From Bacteroidales bacterium (lineage in GTDB: Bacteria; Bacteroidota; Bacteroidia; Bacteroidales; P3): a DNA stretch of 64,000 nucleotides. This document shows positions 41,560 through 50,050 of this stretch, one piece after another. Under the pieces are notes generated by a model. It worked only from the letters and a program-made list of their open reading frames with translations, was not told the origin of the DNA and ran no database searches. Each line of letters begins with the position of its first letter. The first letter of the stretch is position 1. The DNA lies in the NCBI GenBank assembly GCA_024685285.1, contig JAIKVZ010000047.1, positions 1-64,000 of the forward strand. Reading direction: 5' to 3'. The position numbers were made by a program, and so were the translations under genes.

Positions 41560-42909
41560 ATGTCTAATCAGAAAAAATATGACGAGCTGCGCCGCAAATA
41601 CCACCAAATGACCTATGAATCATATAATTATAGTGTCACTGCCGATGGTTTGCGCATGGAGTTCGCTTTACGGCTCGACGGCACTACAATATTCCGTCCA
41701 ACTGCTCTTGTAGAAAGCCGGAGCTTCTTGACTTTCGACTTGCCGCACAAAGTGCTTGACACGCTGATTTTCAATATAGGCATGATTGAACTCATAAGTT
41801 ATTGGAAAGCCTGCTGTCCGCCTGTTGTGAGGGTCGAATGCGGCCATTTGAGCGACGATGCGCGCCGTTTTTGGCTCAAGACCTATCGCAACGGCCTTGG
41901 CGAGTTCTTCTACACTAATGGTATCGAGGGCTATGAGGATGATTTTATGACCCTTGAAGCTCCTGAATCTGACGACGACGAACTCTTGACCGACTTAGTC
42001 CTCAATCCGGGCTACATTGTGCCAATCGGCGGCGGCAAGGACTCGGTGGTGACCCTCGAGGCTCTTGGCCACGATGAGCGTCCACTGCCTTTGATAATGA
42101 ATCCGCGTGGTGCCACAGTGGGATGTGTCTCCGCTGCGGGATACACCATGAACGATGTTGCTGTGATAAAACGCACCATCGACCCCCTTTTGCTCGAAAT
42201 GAATGCCCAAGGCTGTCTCAATGGCCACACGCCGTTCTCGGCCATGCTGGCTTTCTATACGCTTTTGGTCTCGGCTTGCTCCGGCCGGGACAACATAGCC
42301 CTCTCCAACGAAAGCAGTGCCAACGAGGCAACGGTTGTCGGTACTGAGGTTAATCACCAGTATTCCAAGAGTTTGGAGTTTGAAGACGATTTCCGTCGCT
42401 ACGTACAGGACAACATTGGTGGAGGTTTCAATTATTTCAGTTTCCTGCGACCTTTGTCTGAACTGCAAATTGCAATGCTTTTTTCGGGTCTGCCAAAGTA
42501 CCACGACGTTTTCCGTAGCTGCAACGCAGGCAGCAAGCAGGACATCTGGTGCGGCCGCTGTGCCAAGTGCCTGTTTGCCTACATCATTCTTTCACCATTC
42601 ATAGAGCCTATCCGGCTAAACGCCATTTTCGGCAAATCTATGCTTGACGACACGACACTGGCACCCATATTCGACCAGCTGACCGGCCGTGCACCAACCA
42701 AACCATTTGAATGTGTTGGTACCGTTAGCGAGGTTAACAGTGCTATTAATATGGCTATAAAACGTTGGTACACAGGCCAAAGACCAGCCCTGGTTGCTAA
42801 CTGGCAGTTGCAGCCATCCCAGACCGACCTTGCCTCGCTTCAGCCGAGACACAACCTCAATTCCCACGAACTTAACATCTTGCGTCAATGTATAGAGAAG
42901 AACAGTTGA
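41560..42909 (+). CDS. murL: UDP-MurNAc-L-Ala-L-Glu epimerase, MurL
   Basis: A 449-residue protein of the MurL family. Known members convert UDP-MurNAc-L-Ala-L-Glu to the D-Glu form using ATP. It carries an ATP-pyrophosphatase-like motif PIGGGKDSV (155-163) and a cysteine cluster (Cys321, then CGRCAKC at 331-337), as in the founding Xanthomonas enzyme. The start at 41560 begins MSNQKKYDELRRKYHQM and is preceded by a promoter; the longer frame upstream runs over that promoter. Its last 22 bp overlap the next gene, which is its expected partner MurD2. Confidence 0.87.
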   Translation: MSNQKKYDELRRKYHQMTYESYNYSVTADGLRMEFALRLDGTTIFRPTALVESRSFLTFDLPHKVLDTLIFNIGMIELISYWKACCPPVVRVECGHLSDDARRFWLKTYRNGLGEFFYTNGIEGYEDDFMTLEAPESDDDELLTDLVLNPGYIVPIGGGKDSVVTLEALGHDERPLPLIMNPRGATVGCVSAAGYTMNDVAVIKRTIDPLLLEMNAQGCLNGHTPFSAMLAFYTLLVSACSGRDNIALSNESSANEATVVGTEVNHQYSKSLEFEDDFRRYVQDNIGGGFNYFSFLRPLSELQIAMLFSGLPKYHDVFRSCNAGSKQDIWCGRCAKCLFAYIILSPFIEPIRLNAIFGKSMLDDTTLAPIFDQLTGRAPTKPFECVGTVSEVNSAINMAIKRWYTGQRPALVANWQLQPSQTDLASLQPRHNLNSHELNILRQCIEKNS

Positions 42910-44165
42910 AGGCCTTGTTGGGCAAGCGCAAGGTTGTCTTGGCCGGTTATGGTCGAGAAGGACGCAGCACCCACGCATTGCTGAATAGGTTGTGTCCTGA
43001 TACAGAGGTGGTTGTAGCTGACGGCAACGATGAGATACAGGCTTCGCTTGCTCGCGATTTCGACTTGGTGGTGAAATCGCCGGGCGTGCCTATGAGCGTG
43101 CTCAACGGCCGCTGCCCATACAGCAAAATAACCTCGCAGAGCGACATTTTTCTGCAAGTATATGCTGACCGCACCATAGGTGTCACCGGCACAAAAGGTA
43201 AATCAACAACAGCTACCTTGATAAACCATATTTTGAGCCGTAATGGCTTGAAAACAATACTCGCTGGCAATATTGGCATACCGCTACTCGACATTGTGCC
43301 TGAGATGGATGCCGATACCGTTGTGGTGGCCGAACTTTCGTGTCACCAACTCGAAGCCATCGGGCGTGCCCCCCACGTGGCGGTGCTGCTCAACCTGTTT
43401 GAGGAACATCTGGATCACTACCGCGACTACCTTGATTATCAGATGGCCAAGATGCAGATTGGGTTGAAGCAGCGTGAGGGCGACCATTTCTTCTACTCTG
43501 CCGACAATGCAGACTTAGTGGCACGTGTGGCCGAGAATCGTAAAGACTTTAAATCGGAGCTGACCCCTTTCAGCATCGACATGGCCGAGACCTCGCCGGT
43601 GGCTGCAATGCCGTCGCCATTGCAAGGAAGACACAACCTGAGCAACGCATACGTGGCTAAGTTGGTAACGGCTCTCTATGGCATTGATGATGATCATTTT
43701 GCCGCGGCTCTGGCTTCTTTTGCGCCACTTGAGCACCGCATGGAGTTGGTTGGCACCTACGGCGGGGTGACTTACTACAATGACTCCATCTCTACCATAC
43801 CTGCTGCCTGTATTGCCGCTGTGCAGTCACTGCCCAACGTCGAGACCCTGATTGTGGGTGGATTCGACCGTGGCATAGACTACCAGCCGCTTGCCGATTT
43901 TCTTGCAGCCTCGACGGTTCGCAACATTGCTTTTGTTGGCCGTGCCGGCGAGCGTATGGCTAGCCTGCTGCCGCCTGAGGCATTAAACCGCATAAACCAT
44001 ATTTTTGCCAACGATTACGGGCAAATAGTGCGTTGGTGCGCCGAGGTTACCCGTCGCGGTGCCTCATGTTTGCTTTCGCCTGCGGCCGCGAGTTACGACG
44101 CTTTTAAAAATTTTGAGCAGAGGGGCACAATATTCAAGCAACTTGTGCGTTCTTTACAACAATGA
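42888..44165 (+). CDS. murD2: MurD2-like ligase (UDP-MurNAc-L-Ala: L-glutamate)
   Basis: A 425-residue Mur ligase. The ATP site is TGTKGKST (100-107), with the glycine-loop VAELSCHQLEAIGRAPHVAV, NLFEEHLDHY, the GRHNLSNAYVAKLV motif and FAPLEHRMELVGTYGGVTYYNDS, all Mur ligase signatures. MurD2 adds L-Glu, unlike MurD, which adds D-Glu. Assignment as MurD2 is by adjacency to MurL, which needs it. The start overlaps murL by 22 bp and the stop overlaps the amidohydrolase gene by 4 bp. Confidence 0.82.
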   Translation: MYREEQLKALLGKRKVVLAGYGREGRSTHALLNRLCPDTEVVVADGNDEIQASLARDFDLVVKSPGVPMSVLNGRCPYSKITSQSDIFLQVYADRTIGVTGTKGKSTTATLINHILSRNGLKTILAGNIGIPLLDIVPEMDADTVVVAELSCHQLEAIGRAPHVAVLLNLFEEHLDHYRDYLDYQMAKMQIGLKQREGDHFFYSADNADLVARVAENRKDFKSELTPFSIDMAETSPVAAMPSPLQGRHNLSNAYVAKLVTALYGIDDDHFAAALASFAPLEHRMELVGTYGGVTYYNDSISTIPAACIAAVQSLPNVETLIVGGFDRGIDYQPLADFLAASTVRNIAFVGRAGERMASLLPPEALNRINHIFANDYGQIVRWCAEVTRRGASCLLSPAAASYDAFKNFEQRGTIFKQLVRSLQQ

Positions 44166-45265
44166 AAAGCATTGCAGAAATACGCCACGAACTGCACAAA
44201 CACCCAGATGTGTCTTGCCATGAGGAGTATGCCCACGACGTGATAGTCGATTTCCTCTCGGCTTTGCAACCAACGGCGGTGCATACCCACGTGGGTGGCT
44301 ACGGGGTGGTGGCTGTTTGGGGCTCGAACTCGTCCGCGCCAACTGTCGCTTTCCGTGCCGATACCGATGCTCTGCCCATAGGACATCGTTGCGGTCACGA
44401 CGGCCACACCGCAATCCTGATGCGCTTAGCGGAGCTCGTAAATAATGAGTTCTGTTGCGATGCAAATACTGCGGACGTAGCCGCAAAGCACAATATAATC
44501 CTCATCTGGCAACCCGCCGAGGAAACCGGCGAGGGGGCGCGACGTGTGCTTGAAAGCGGAGTGCTGCAAAAATATAACATCGTGTCAATCTTTGCGCTGC
44601 ACAATTTGCCGGGCTACCCGCTTGGTACCGTGGTGCTCTGTCCGCGCACCTTTGCAGCGGCATCGACGGGTGTTGTATACCGTCTTGACGGACGCGAAAC
44701 CCATGCTTCGACGCCGGAACTGGGCTTGAACCCGGGACTTGCCGTAGCCGAGATTATTAAGAGGTTTGATAGTTTCAACGGCCATGGAGGTGAGTTCAGG
44801 CAGAGCACGCTCATCTGTGTGAGGGTTGGCGAGCCGGCTTTCGGCACCTCTGCCGGCCATGCCGAGGCGATGTTCACCCTACGCGCCTTTACCAATGGCG
44901 AGATGGAGCGACTGTTGGCCGATGCCAACAACGCTGTTGCCGAGATTGCGGCCAGCCACGGCCTGACCACCAGTCATGAATTGGTGGAGCCTTTCCGTGC
45001 CACCGAGAACAACGGCGAGTGTGTCGAAGCCATAGAGAAGGTCGCGCAGGAGGTGCCATTGAAAGTTCGCTACCAGATGGAGCCCAATCGGTGGAGCGAG
45101 GATTTTGCCGAGTATTTGTTCGAGTTCAAGGGGGCTATGTTCGGAATCGGTTCGGGCGAAAACCACGCCGAGCTGCACCGGCCCGACTATGAGTTTCCCG
45201 ATGAAATTATTGAACCTGCAGCGGCCCTGTTCTTCAAACTCGCAACTCAAGTACTTGATTTATAG
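44162..45265 (+). CDS. M20D amidohydrolase/aminoacylase, third gene of the murL operon
   Basis: A 367-residue M20D metallopeptidase, with family members including hippurate hydrolase, N-acetyl-diaminopimelate deacetylase and amino-acyl amidases. The two-metal site shows in HELHKHP (residues 9-15), RADTDALPI, HRCGHDGHTA (the Cys ligand), QPAEETGEGA and ALHNLPGYPLG. No signal peptide, so cytoplasmic. It overlaps murD2 by 4 bp. Its co-occurrence with murL/murD2 hints that the substrate is a D-Glu or muropeptide-related amide, but nothing in the active site proves this. Confidence 0.85.
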   Translation: MKSIAEIRHELHKHPDVSCHEEYAHDVIVDFLSALQPTAVHTHVGGYGVVAVWGSNSSAPTVAFRADTDALPIGHRCGHDGHTAILMRLAELVNNEFCCDANTADVAAKHNIILIWQPAEETGEGARRVLESGVLQKYNIVSIFALHNLPGYPLGTVVLCPRTFAAASTGVVYRLDGRETHASTPELGLNPGLAVAEIIKRFDSFNGHGGEFRQSTLICVRVGEPAFGTSAGHAEAMFTLRAFTNGEMERLLADANNAVAEIAASHGLTTSHELVEPFRATENNGECVEAIEKVAQEVPLKVRYQMEPNRWSEDFAEYLFEFKGAMFGIGSGENHAELHRPDYEFPDEIIEPAAALFFKLATQVLDL

Positions 45266-45315
45266 GTTGCAAAGGCTCTAGATTCGCCTTTTGGCCGGAA
45301 TCTGTATGCGGTGCT

Positions 45316-45361
45316 CCGACCTTGGCCCGATGTCAACCCGACCTTAACCCGACCCTAACCT
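45316..45361 (+). repeat. Dispersed 11-bp-unit repeat, copy 5
   Basis: C-rich strand on plus: CCGACCTTGG half-unit, then CCCGA units at 11-bp spacing; the last reads GACCCTAACC rather than GAACCTAACC. It lies between the amidohydrolase gene and the convergent four-helix-bundle gene. Confidence 0.85.
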
Positions 45362-45390
45362 ATTTATATTCTTGATTACCAATAAATTAG

Positions 45391-45416
45391 AAAAGCGGTC
45401 TTTTGGACCGCTTTTT
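45391..45416. terminator. Bidirectional terminator
   Basis: AAAAGCGGTC/GACCGCTTTT, a perfect 10-bp stem with 5-nt loop, with A residues on one side and TTTTT on the other. It can end both convergent operons (murL-... and the four-helix-bundle gene). Confidence 0.85.
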
Positions 45417-45434
45417 ATGGTTGAAAAAATGCCG

Positions 45435-45917
45435 TTAAAAGTCTGAGCTAATGGCATCTAAGGGGTCGAAGCCATCGTTGGCCGGTGCATCGTCGTAGTC
45501 GGAAGGGTATGATTCGTCGTCGCGACGGCGGCTGCCGCGTTGCAGCGATATGATGAGGGCGCCGATCATGCGGGTGAGCTCCATGAGGTACTCGCGCGAC
45601 TGGTTGCCCTGTTCGTCGTTCATAAGGCCCTCTTTGACGGCCACAGCGGTGTATACGATGCATTCGCGGATGGCTGTCTTTGAGATTTTGAGATAATGGT
45701 CGAACTGGGATTTGTTGCGTGCCGACCCCTCGGCAATGTTGAGGGCGATGTCGAATGCCGAGCGGCAGAACGACTCGATCAGCACTCGTGCGGCATCGCT
45801 ACCGGCGTTGGCGAGGTTGGCGATCACCCAGTTAGCGTAGTCAGTAGCTTTGCCGTAAACGCGGAGGTCTTCAAAACGGAAAAAACTTACTACTCGTTCT
45901 TGTTGCTGTGTGTCCAT
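45435..45917 (-). CDS. Four-helix-bundle protein (S23/TIGR02436 family)
   Basis: A 160-residue protein of the family once found as an insert in 23S rRNA genes of some bacteria. The core reads FEDLRVYGKATDYANWVI and FDIALNIAEGSARNKSQFDHYLKISKTAIREC, matching FEDL and NIAEGS signatures. A negatively charged, low-complexity tail (YPSDYDDAPANDGFDPLDA) follows. Its role is unknown; it appears alone here, not within an rRNA gene. Confidence 0.88.
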   Translation of the reverse strand: MDTQQQERVVSFFRFEDLRVYGKATDYANWVIANLANAGSDAARVLIESFCRSAFDIALNIAEGSARNKSQFDHYLKISKTAIRECIVYTAVAVKEGLMNDEQGNQSREYLMELTRMIGALIISLQRGSRRRDDESYPSDYDDAPANDGFDPLDAISSDF

Positions 45918-45965
45918 GGGATTTGTTTTAGTGTTAATGATGTTATTGGATTAAAATGCTATATA

Positions 45966-46949
45966 TCAGGCTATTTCGGCAAAGTATTTCATGAATTGTG
46001 TTCTCATCCACAGCGAGGCTTTCTCGTTGGGTTTGACGGCCAGGGCGCCGCGGAATTGGTTGGGCGACTCGTAGTTGTGGCGTTGCATCCATGCACGTAG
46101 ACCCTCGTTGAGTTCGCGCATATAGTCCACGCCGTTTTTGTAGAGACAGGAGACAACCTGCACGGTTTTGGCGCCGGCAAGCAGCATTTTCACAACGTCG
46201 TCGGCGGTGTAGACTCCGGTCGAGGCCGATATGTCGCAGCGCATAACCTTGCTCAGTATGGCTACCCAGCGCAGGGTGTTGTATATCTCGTCGGGGTTGG
46301 AGAGCTTGGAGGCATTGCATACTTTCATGTTCTCGGGGTCGATGTCAATCTGCATAGACTTGTTGAACATAGTGACACCGTGAATGCCCATCCACGAGAG
46401 CTGCTGCATCTGCTTGGCCATGTCGGTGAAGTAAGGACCGACCTTTATGCTGATGGGTATGGAGATGTATTTGCGCAGGGTGTTGATGATGTTGTTGAAG
46501 GTGCGCTCCACATCGTCGGCCGAGGTGGAGGTTTCGTATGCCAGTATGGCCATATTGAGTTCCAAAGCGTCGCAGCCGGCATCGACAAACTTGTTGGCGT
46601 AGGTGAGCCAGTTCTCGTAAGAGAAGCAGTTGATAGAGGCTATGACGGGGATGGAGAGGCGTTTCTTTGCCTCGCGTATCAGGGAGAAATATTTGGCTAT
46701 CGAGTCGTCGGCCACGTGTTGTGCTATGTATTCATAGGACACGCCGTAGTTGTCGGTAGGGGCCACAACATGGGTGTTGCGTTTGATGTCGTATATAATT
46801 TGCTCCTCAAAAACAGATTTCAGGATGACAGCACCGGCGCCAGCCTCTTCGAGACGCACCAAGTTGTCAATATCGGAAGTGAGTCCGCAGCTGCCTGCAA
46901 TGATTGGAGATTTGAGCTCCAGTCCGAGATATTTTGTTTTAGTGTCCAT
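45966..46949 (-). CDS. Dihydroorotate dehydrogenase-like flavoprotein
   Basis: A 327-residue protein with a TIM-barrel FMN fold like PyrD or the dihydropyrimidine dehydrogenase PreA. It starts with MDTKTKYLGLELKSPIIAGS and has KSVFEEQI, IASINCFSYENW, the FMN-binding SIKVGPYFTDM and DISASTGVYTADDVVKMLLAGAKTVQVVSCLYK segments. It is a Bacteroidetes DHOD-like paralog of unknown substrate; the true pyrD is usually different. Start at 46949 is chosen because the promoter lies just upstream. Confidence 0.83.
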   Translation of the reverse strand: MDTKTKYLGLELKSPIIAGSCGLTSDIDNLVRLEEAGAGAVILKSVFEEQIIYDIKRNTHVVAPTDNYGVSYEYIAQHVADDSIAKYFSLIREAKKRLSIPVIASINCFSYENWLTYANKFVDAGCDALELNMAILAYETSTSADDVERTFNNIINTLRKYISIPISIKVGPYFTDMAKQMQQLSWMGIHGVTMFNKSMQIDIDPENMKVCNASKLSNPDEIYNTLRWVAILSKVMRCDISASTGVYTADDVVKMLLAGAKTVQVVSCLYKNGVDYMRELNEGLRAWMQRHNYESPNQFRGALAVKPNEKASLWMRTQFMKYFAEIA

Positions 46950-46976
46950 TTCTAAAATGAGTATATATAAACTGTG

Positions 46977-46984
46977 CAAAGATA
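46977..46984 (-). promoter_or_regulatory. -7 promoter box of the DHOD-like gene
   Basis: Minus-strand TATCTTTG, 27 nt upstream of the start at 46949. The region 46985-47210 is AT-rich with no gene. Confidence 0.6.
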
Positions 46985-47210
46985 AATAAAAAAAACGTAA
47001 AAAAACAAAAAAACGTTGAAAAAAAACAACGCGTTTTTATATAAAATTGACTATTAGGTGTTTATATTTTAGGTATTAGGCGTTGAAATACCTGTCACGA
47101 CCTTGATGAAAGTCTGTGCCGGGCATTGTAAAAGCCAACTTTTGCGGTATTTACAAAACCACAGTTGATAAAAAAAACGCAAATAATGTCGCAAAATCAA
47201 AAAAAAATAC

Positions 47211-47218
47211 TATTTTTG
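47211..47218 (+). promoter_or_regulatory. -7 promoter box of the TPR membrane protein gene
   Basis: TATTTTTG, 43 nt upstream of the start at 47262. Confidence 0.55.
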
Positions 47219-47261
47219 CAAAGTTTTTTCAGATTGTAAAAAAGAGAAAAATAGATATAAA

Positions 47262-47933
47262 ATGAAAGAGCAAAAAGACGAAAAAGTACTGGACACCAAT
47301 GATTTGCTAACCAAGGGCCAGTTGTTTTTTGAGAAGAACGGCAAACTTATCATCATAATAGTTTGCGCCGTTTTGGTGGTTTTGGCCATATTCTTTGGCC
47401 TGCGCAAGTGGTATTTTCAGCCGCGTGAGGTGCGTGCCTCCGAAGAAATGTTTGCCGCCGAGCAGTGGTTTGGCCAAGGTAACTACGAGTTGGCCCTCAA
47501 CGGCAACGAAGACAACCTCGGTTTCGTGGGCGTTATCGACGAATACAAATGCACCAAGGCTGGTAACTTGGCTAAATACTACGCCGGTGTAAGCAGCCTG
47601 CGTATGGGCAACTACGACGATGCCATCAGCTACTTGAGCCACTACAAAGCTACTGACATCTTCACTAAACCTATGGCTCTCGTTGCTATGGCCGATGCTC
47701 AGATGGAGCAGGGCGATACCAAAGCCGCTGTAGCAAACTACCTCAAGGCTGCAAAGTGTGGCGACAACTTCATTACCGCCCCCACTGCTCTCTTCAAAGC
47801 CGGTATGGGTTACATTATGCTTGGCGATGGCGCCAAAGCCGCCGAATGCTTCAAGCAAATTAAGTCCAATTACCCTGAGAGTACCGAGTGGAACGAGGTG
47901 GATAAATACATATCCTACGCCGAGAATATGTAA
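47262..47933 (+). CDS. Membrane-anchored TPR protein
   Basis: A 223-residue protein with one membrane segment (GKLIIIIVCAVLVVLAIFFGL, residues 27-47) and a TPR-type periplasmic domain: the repeats AGVSSLRMGNYDDAISYL, AMADAQMEQGDTKAAVANYLKAA and AGMGYIMLGDGAKAAECFKQI. This resembles YfgM/YbgF-like helpers. Conserved in Bacteroidetes; role unknown. A monocistronic gene with a strong terminator. Confidence 0.78.
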   Translation: MKEQKDEKVLDTNDLLTKGQLFFEKNGKLIIIIVCAVLVVLAIFFGLRKWYFQPREVRASEEMFAAEQWFGQGNYELALNGNEDNLGFVGVIDEYKCTKAGNLAKYYAGVSSLRMGNYDDAISYLSHYKATDIFTKPMALVAMADAQMEQGDTKAAVANYLKAAKCGDNFITAPTALFKAGMGYIMLGDGAKAAECFKQIKSNYPESTEWNEVDKYISYAENM

Positions 47934-47958
47934 TCATTGCATAGACCTCTAAAACGCC

Positions 47959-47994
47959 GAGGGGTTCCATTTATTGTGGAGCCCCTCAGTTTTT
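47959..47994. terminator. Intrinsic terminator after the TPR gene
   Basis: GAGGGGTTCCA/TGGAGCCCCTC with one G-T pair, 7-nt loop, then AGTTTTTATT. This is the only convergent junction in the window without a copy of the dispersed repeat. Confidence 0.85.
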
Positions 47995-48014
47995 ATTAAC
48001 AGTGTGCCTACGGC

Positions 48015-48698
48015 TCAGTCGTTGAACAACTTGGCAAGGGAGTCAACGAGGTTGGCGGCGCCGTCAAATATTTCGCTAATATGGGTTGCGGCCATATATG
48101 CTGGAGTGGTAAGCACACGGTGCTCATCGTCAACACATACATCGGTCGGGCCGCAAGCGCGCACTCGGCAACCAAAACTTGTAGCCACTTGCGAGGCTTG
48201 GCTGTTGTCTGGACCGAGGGTGAGCTCCACGCCGTAGCGCCCCAGCACCTTGGCCAGCACCATTGGGGCTATGCACATGGCCAGCACTGGTTTGTGGGCG
48301 CGGTAGGTCTCGAGAATGGCATCCTGCACGCTGTCGATGACCTCCATGCGCGGGCCATCGAAAGCAAAGGTGGAGAGGTTGCGTGCTGCACCCATTCCGC
48401 CAGGCAGGGCCAGAGCGTCGTAATCGGTGGGGCTGTACTGCTCTATTGGCAGTAGGTTGCCGCGTGCAATGCGGGCGCTCTCGGCGAAGATATCGCGTTG
48501 CTCGGTGTCAAGTAGTGTACCCTCTTCTTCGGTTTCTTCAATGTCGATGTGAGGCACTACCTCGAAGTAACCCTCGGGGGCGAAGCACTGGTACTGCCAG
48601 TTATGGCGGTCGATGGCGAGCATGAGCGAGAGGCTCTCCTGCAACTCGGAGCCATCGCGGTTGCCGCAGCCGCTGAGAATAACTGCTATCTTTTTCAT
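48015..48698 (-). CDS. elbB: Isoprenoid biosynthesis glyoxalase ElbB
   Basis: A 227-residue class-I glutamine-amidotransferase-like/DJ-1-fold protein. Diagnostic: IAVILSGCGNRDGSELQES near the start, and the MCIAPMVLAKVLGR nucleophile elbow. ElbB has weak glyoxalase activity in E. coli. A monocistronic gene with a short spacer to the terminator hairpin downstream of the next gene. Confidence 0.9.
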   Translation of the reverse strand: MKKIAVILSGCGNRDGSELQESLSLMLAIDRHNWQYQCFAPEGYFEVVPHIDIEETEEEGTLLDTEQRDIFAESARIARGNLLPIEQYSPTDYDALALPGGMGAARNLSTFAFDGPRMEVIDSVQDAILETYRAHKPVLAMCIAPMVLAKVLGRYGVELTLGPDNSQASQVATSFGCRVRACGPTDVCVDDEHRVLTTPAYMAATHISEIFDGAANLVDSLAKLFND

Positions 48699-48710
48699 AC
48701 TTATAAAAAT

Positions 48711-48747
48711 ATAGTGCCTATAGAATTATGGTATCTATAGGCACTAT
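48711..48747. terminator. 13-bp inverted repeat between elbB and the PLP-enzyme gene
   Basis: ATAGTGCCTATAG/CTATAGGCACTAT, a perfect 13-bp stem with 11-nt loop. It lies 12 nt beyond the PLP-enzyme stop codon on the minus strand and likely ends its transcript. Confidence 0.65.
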
Positions 48748-48759
48748 TGATATATGTTT

Positions 48760-49965
48760 TTACTTGCGGCTTTCGTCAACCGATTCTTTAATCAGCTGGA
48801 ATGTGGCTTCGATGTCGTTGTCGAGGCCCATGCTGAAGCGGATGAGGCCTTCGCTCATGCCCATCTCCTTCTGGATGTCTTCGGGAACCTCGCTTGAGGT
48901 CGATTTGCCGCTGTTGCTGAAGAGAGTTTTGAAATAGCCAAGGCTGACGGCAAGGTAGCCGACGCCCTTCTTCTGCATTATTTCCATAATCTTGCTGGCG
49001 CTCTCGGCAGTGCCCATGTCGATGGATATCATGCCGCCAAAGCCGTAGCCCTCGTTCATCATTGAGCAGAAAAGATTGTAGTCCGGGTGCTCGGGGAGGC
49101 CGGGGTAGTTGTATTTGAAGCCCACCTCTTTGAAGCGTTTGGCAAGGTACATGGCGTTCTCGCCGTGTTTCTTCATGCGGATGTGGAGGGTGTGCAGGTT
49201 CTTGTTGATGGAGGCGCTGCGCATTGGGTCGAGCACGGGACCGAGAAGCATGCAGGTGCCGTTGTTGACGTCAATCAAGCTGTTGATGTACTCGGCGCTG
49301 CCACAGATGGCACCGGCCACGCAGTCGTTGGTGCCGTTGATGTACTTGGTCATCGAGTACACGGTGACATCGGCGCCCAGACGGCAGGGACTGAAAATCA
49401 TCGGGGTGAAAGTGTTGTCGACTATGAGCTTGGCACCGGCGGCGTGGGCCATCTTGGCGAGTTCAGGCACGTTGGCGATGCGGAGCAGGGGGTTGTTCAT
49501 GGTCTCGGTGTAGACTACCTTGGTGTTGGGGTGCTCGGCGAGGGCTTTCTTCACGGCGTCGAGGTTCTGCATATTCACGAAGGTGGTGTTTACGTTGAAC
49601 TTCTTGAGGTAGTTGGCCATGAAGGCGAAGGTTCCGCCGTAGGTGGTCATTGAGGCCACTATGTGGTCGCCTGCGTTCACTTCGTGCAGCAGGGCGCTGG
49701 TGATGGCGGCAAGGCCGGAACCGGTGACCCATGCCATCTCGGTGCCTTCCATGGCGGCAAGGCGCTGGCAGAGTGCGAGGTTGGAGGGGTTCCAGTGGCG
49801 GCTGTAGAGGAAGTAGCCCTCGGTTTCGCCGTGGAAAGTTTCGGTCATCAGATGAGCCTCGGGAAAGGTGAAAGTGGCGCTGTCGCAGATTGCGGGGTTA
49901 ACACCACGGTTGGCATCGCGGCCGTCGATGCGCTGGATTGCTGTTGCGGGATCGAATTTTTTCAT
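48760..49965 (-). CDS. Cys/Met-metabolism PLP enzyme (methionine gamma-lyase/cystathionine synthase-like)
   Basis: A 401-residue trans-sulfuration enzyme. The PLP lysine is Lys207 in VYSMTKYING, with YSRHWNPSNLALCQRLAAMEG, VTGSGLAAI, MTTYGGTF and PLLRIANVPELAK matching the family. In Bacteroidetes these enzymes vary between methionine gamma-lyase, O-acetylhomoserine sulfhydrylase and cystathionine lyase; sequence alone does not tell. A divergent promoter pair separates it from the methyltransferase gene. Confidence 0.88.
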   Translation of the reverse strand: MKKFDPATAIQRIDGRDANRGVNPAICDSATFTFPEAHLMTETFHGETEGYFLYSRHWNPSNLALCQRLAAMEGTEMAWVTGSGLAAITSALLHEVNAGDHIVASMTTYGGTFAFMANYLKKFNVNTTFVNMQNLDAVKKALAEHPNTKVVYTETMNNPLLRIANVPELAKMAHAAGAKLIVDNTFTPMIFSPCRLGADVTVYSMTKYINGTNDCVAGAICGSAEYINSLIDVNNGTCMLLGPVLDPMRSASINKNLHTLHIRMKKHGENAMYLAKRFKEVGFKYNYPGLPEHPDYNLFCSMMNEGYGFGGMISIDMGTAESASKIMEIMQKKGVGYLAVSLGYFKTLFSNSGKSTSSEVPEDIQKEMGMSEGLIRFSMGLDNDIEATFQLIKESVDESRK

Positions 49966-50016
49966 TGTTTGTTATGCTATTTTTTGTTTGTGTTGTTTTT
50001 ATTGTTTTAGATTTTG

Positions 50017-50024
50017 CAAAAGTA
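50017..50024 (-). promoter_or_regulatory. -7 promoter box of the PLP-enzyme gene
   Basis: Minus-strand TACTTTTG, 51 nt upstream of the start at 49965. It is 14 bp from the plus-strand box at 50039. Confidence 0.6.
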
Positions 50025-50038
50025 CGATTTTTTTTTCG

Positions 50039-50046
50039 TATTTTTG
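50039..50046 (+). promoter_or_regulatory. -7 promoter box right before the RsmI-like gene
   Basis: TATTTTTG ends 4 nt before the ATG at 50051, which would leave no 5' leader. Confidence 0.45.
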
Positions 50047-50050
50047 CAAA

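Noticed and set aside
45435-45917. The four-helix-bundle gene as a sign of a 23S rRNA insert
   Set aside because: No rRNA sequence surrounds it; the family also occurs as stand-alone genes.
49966-50050. A SAM or other riboswitch before the PLP-enzyme gene
   Set aside because: The 5' leader between the promoter box and ATG is about 45 nt of simple T/A-rich sequence, too short for a known SAM riboswitch.
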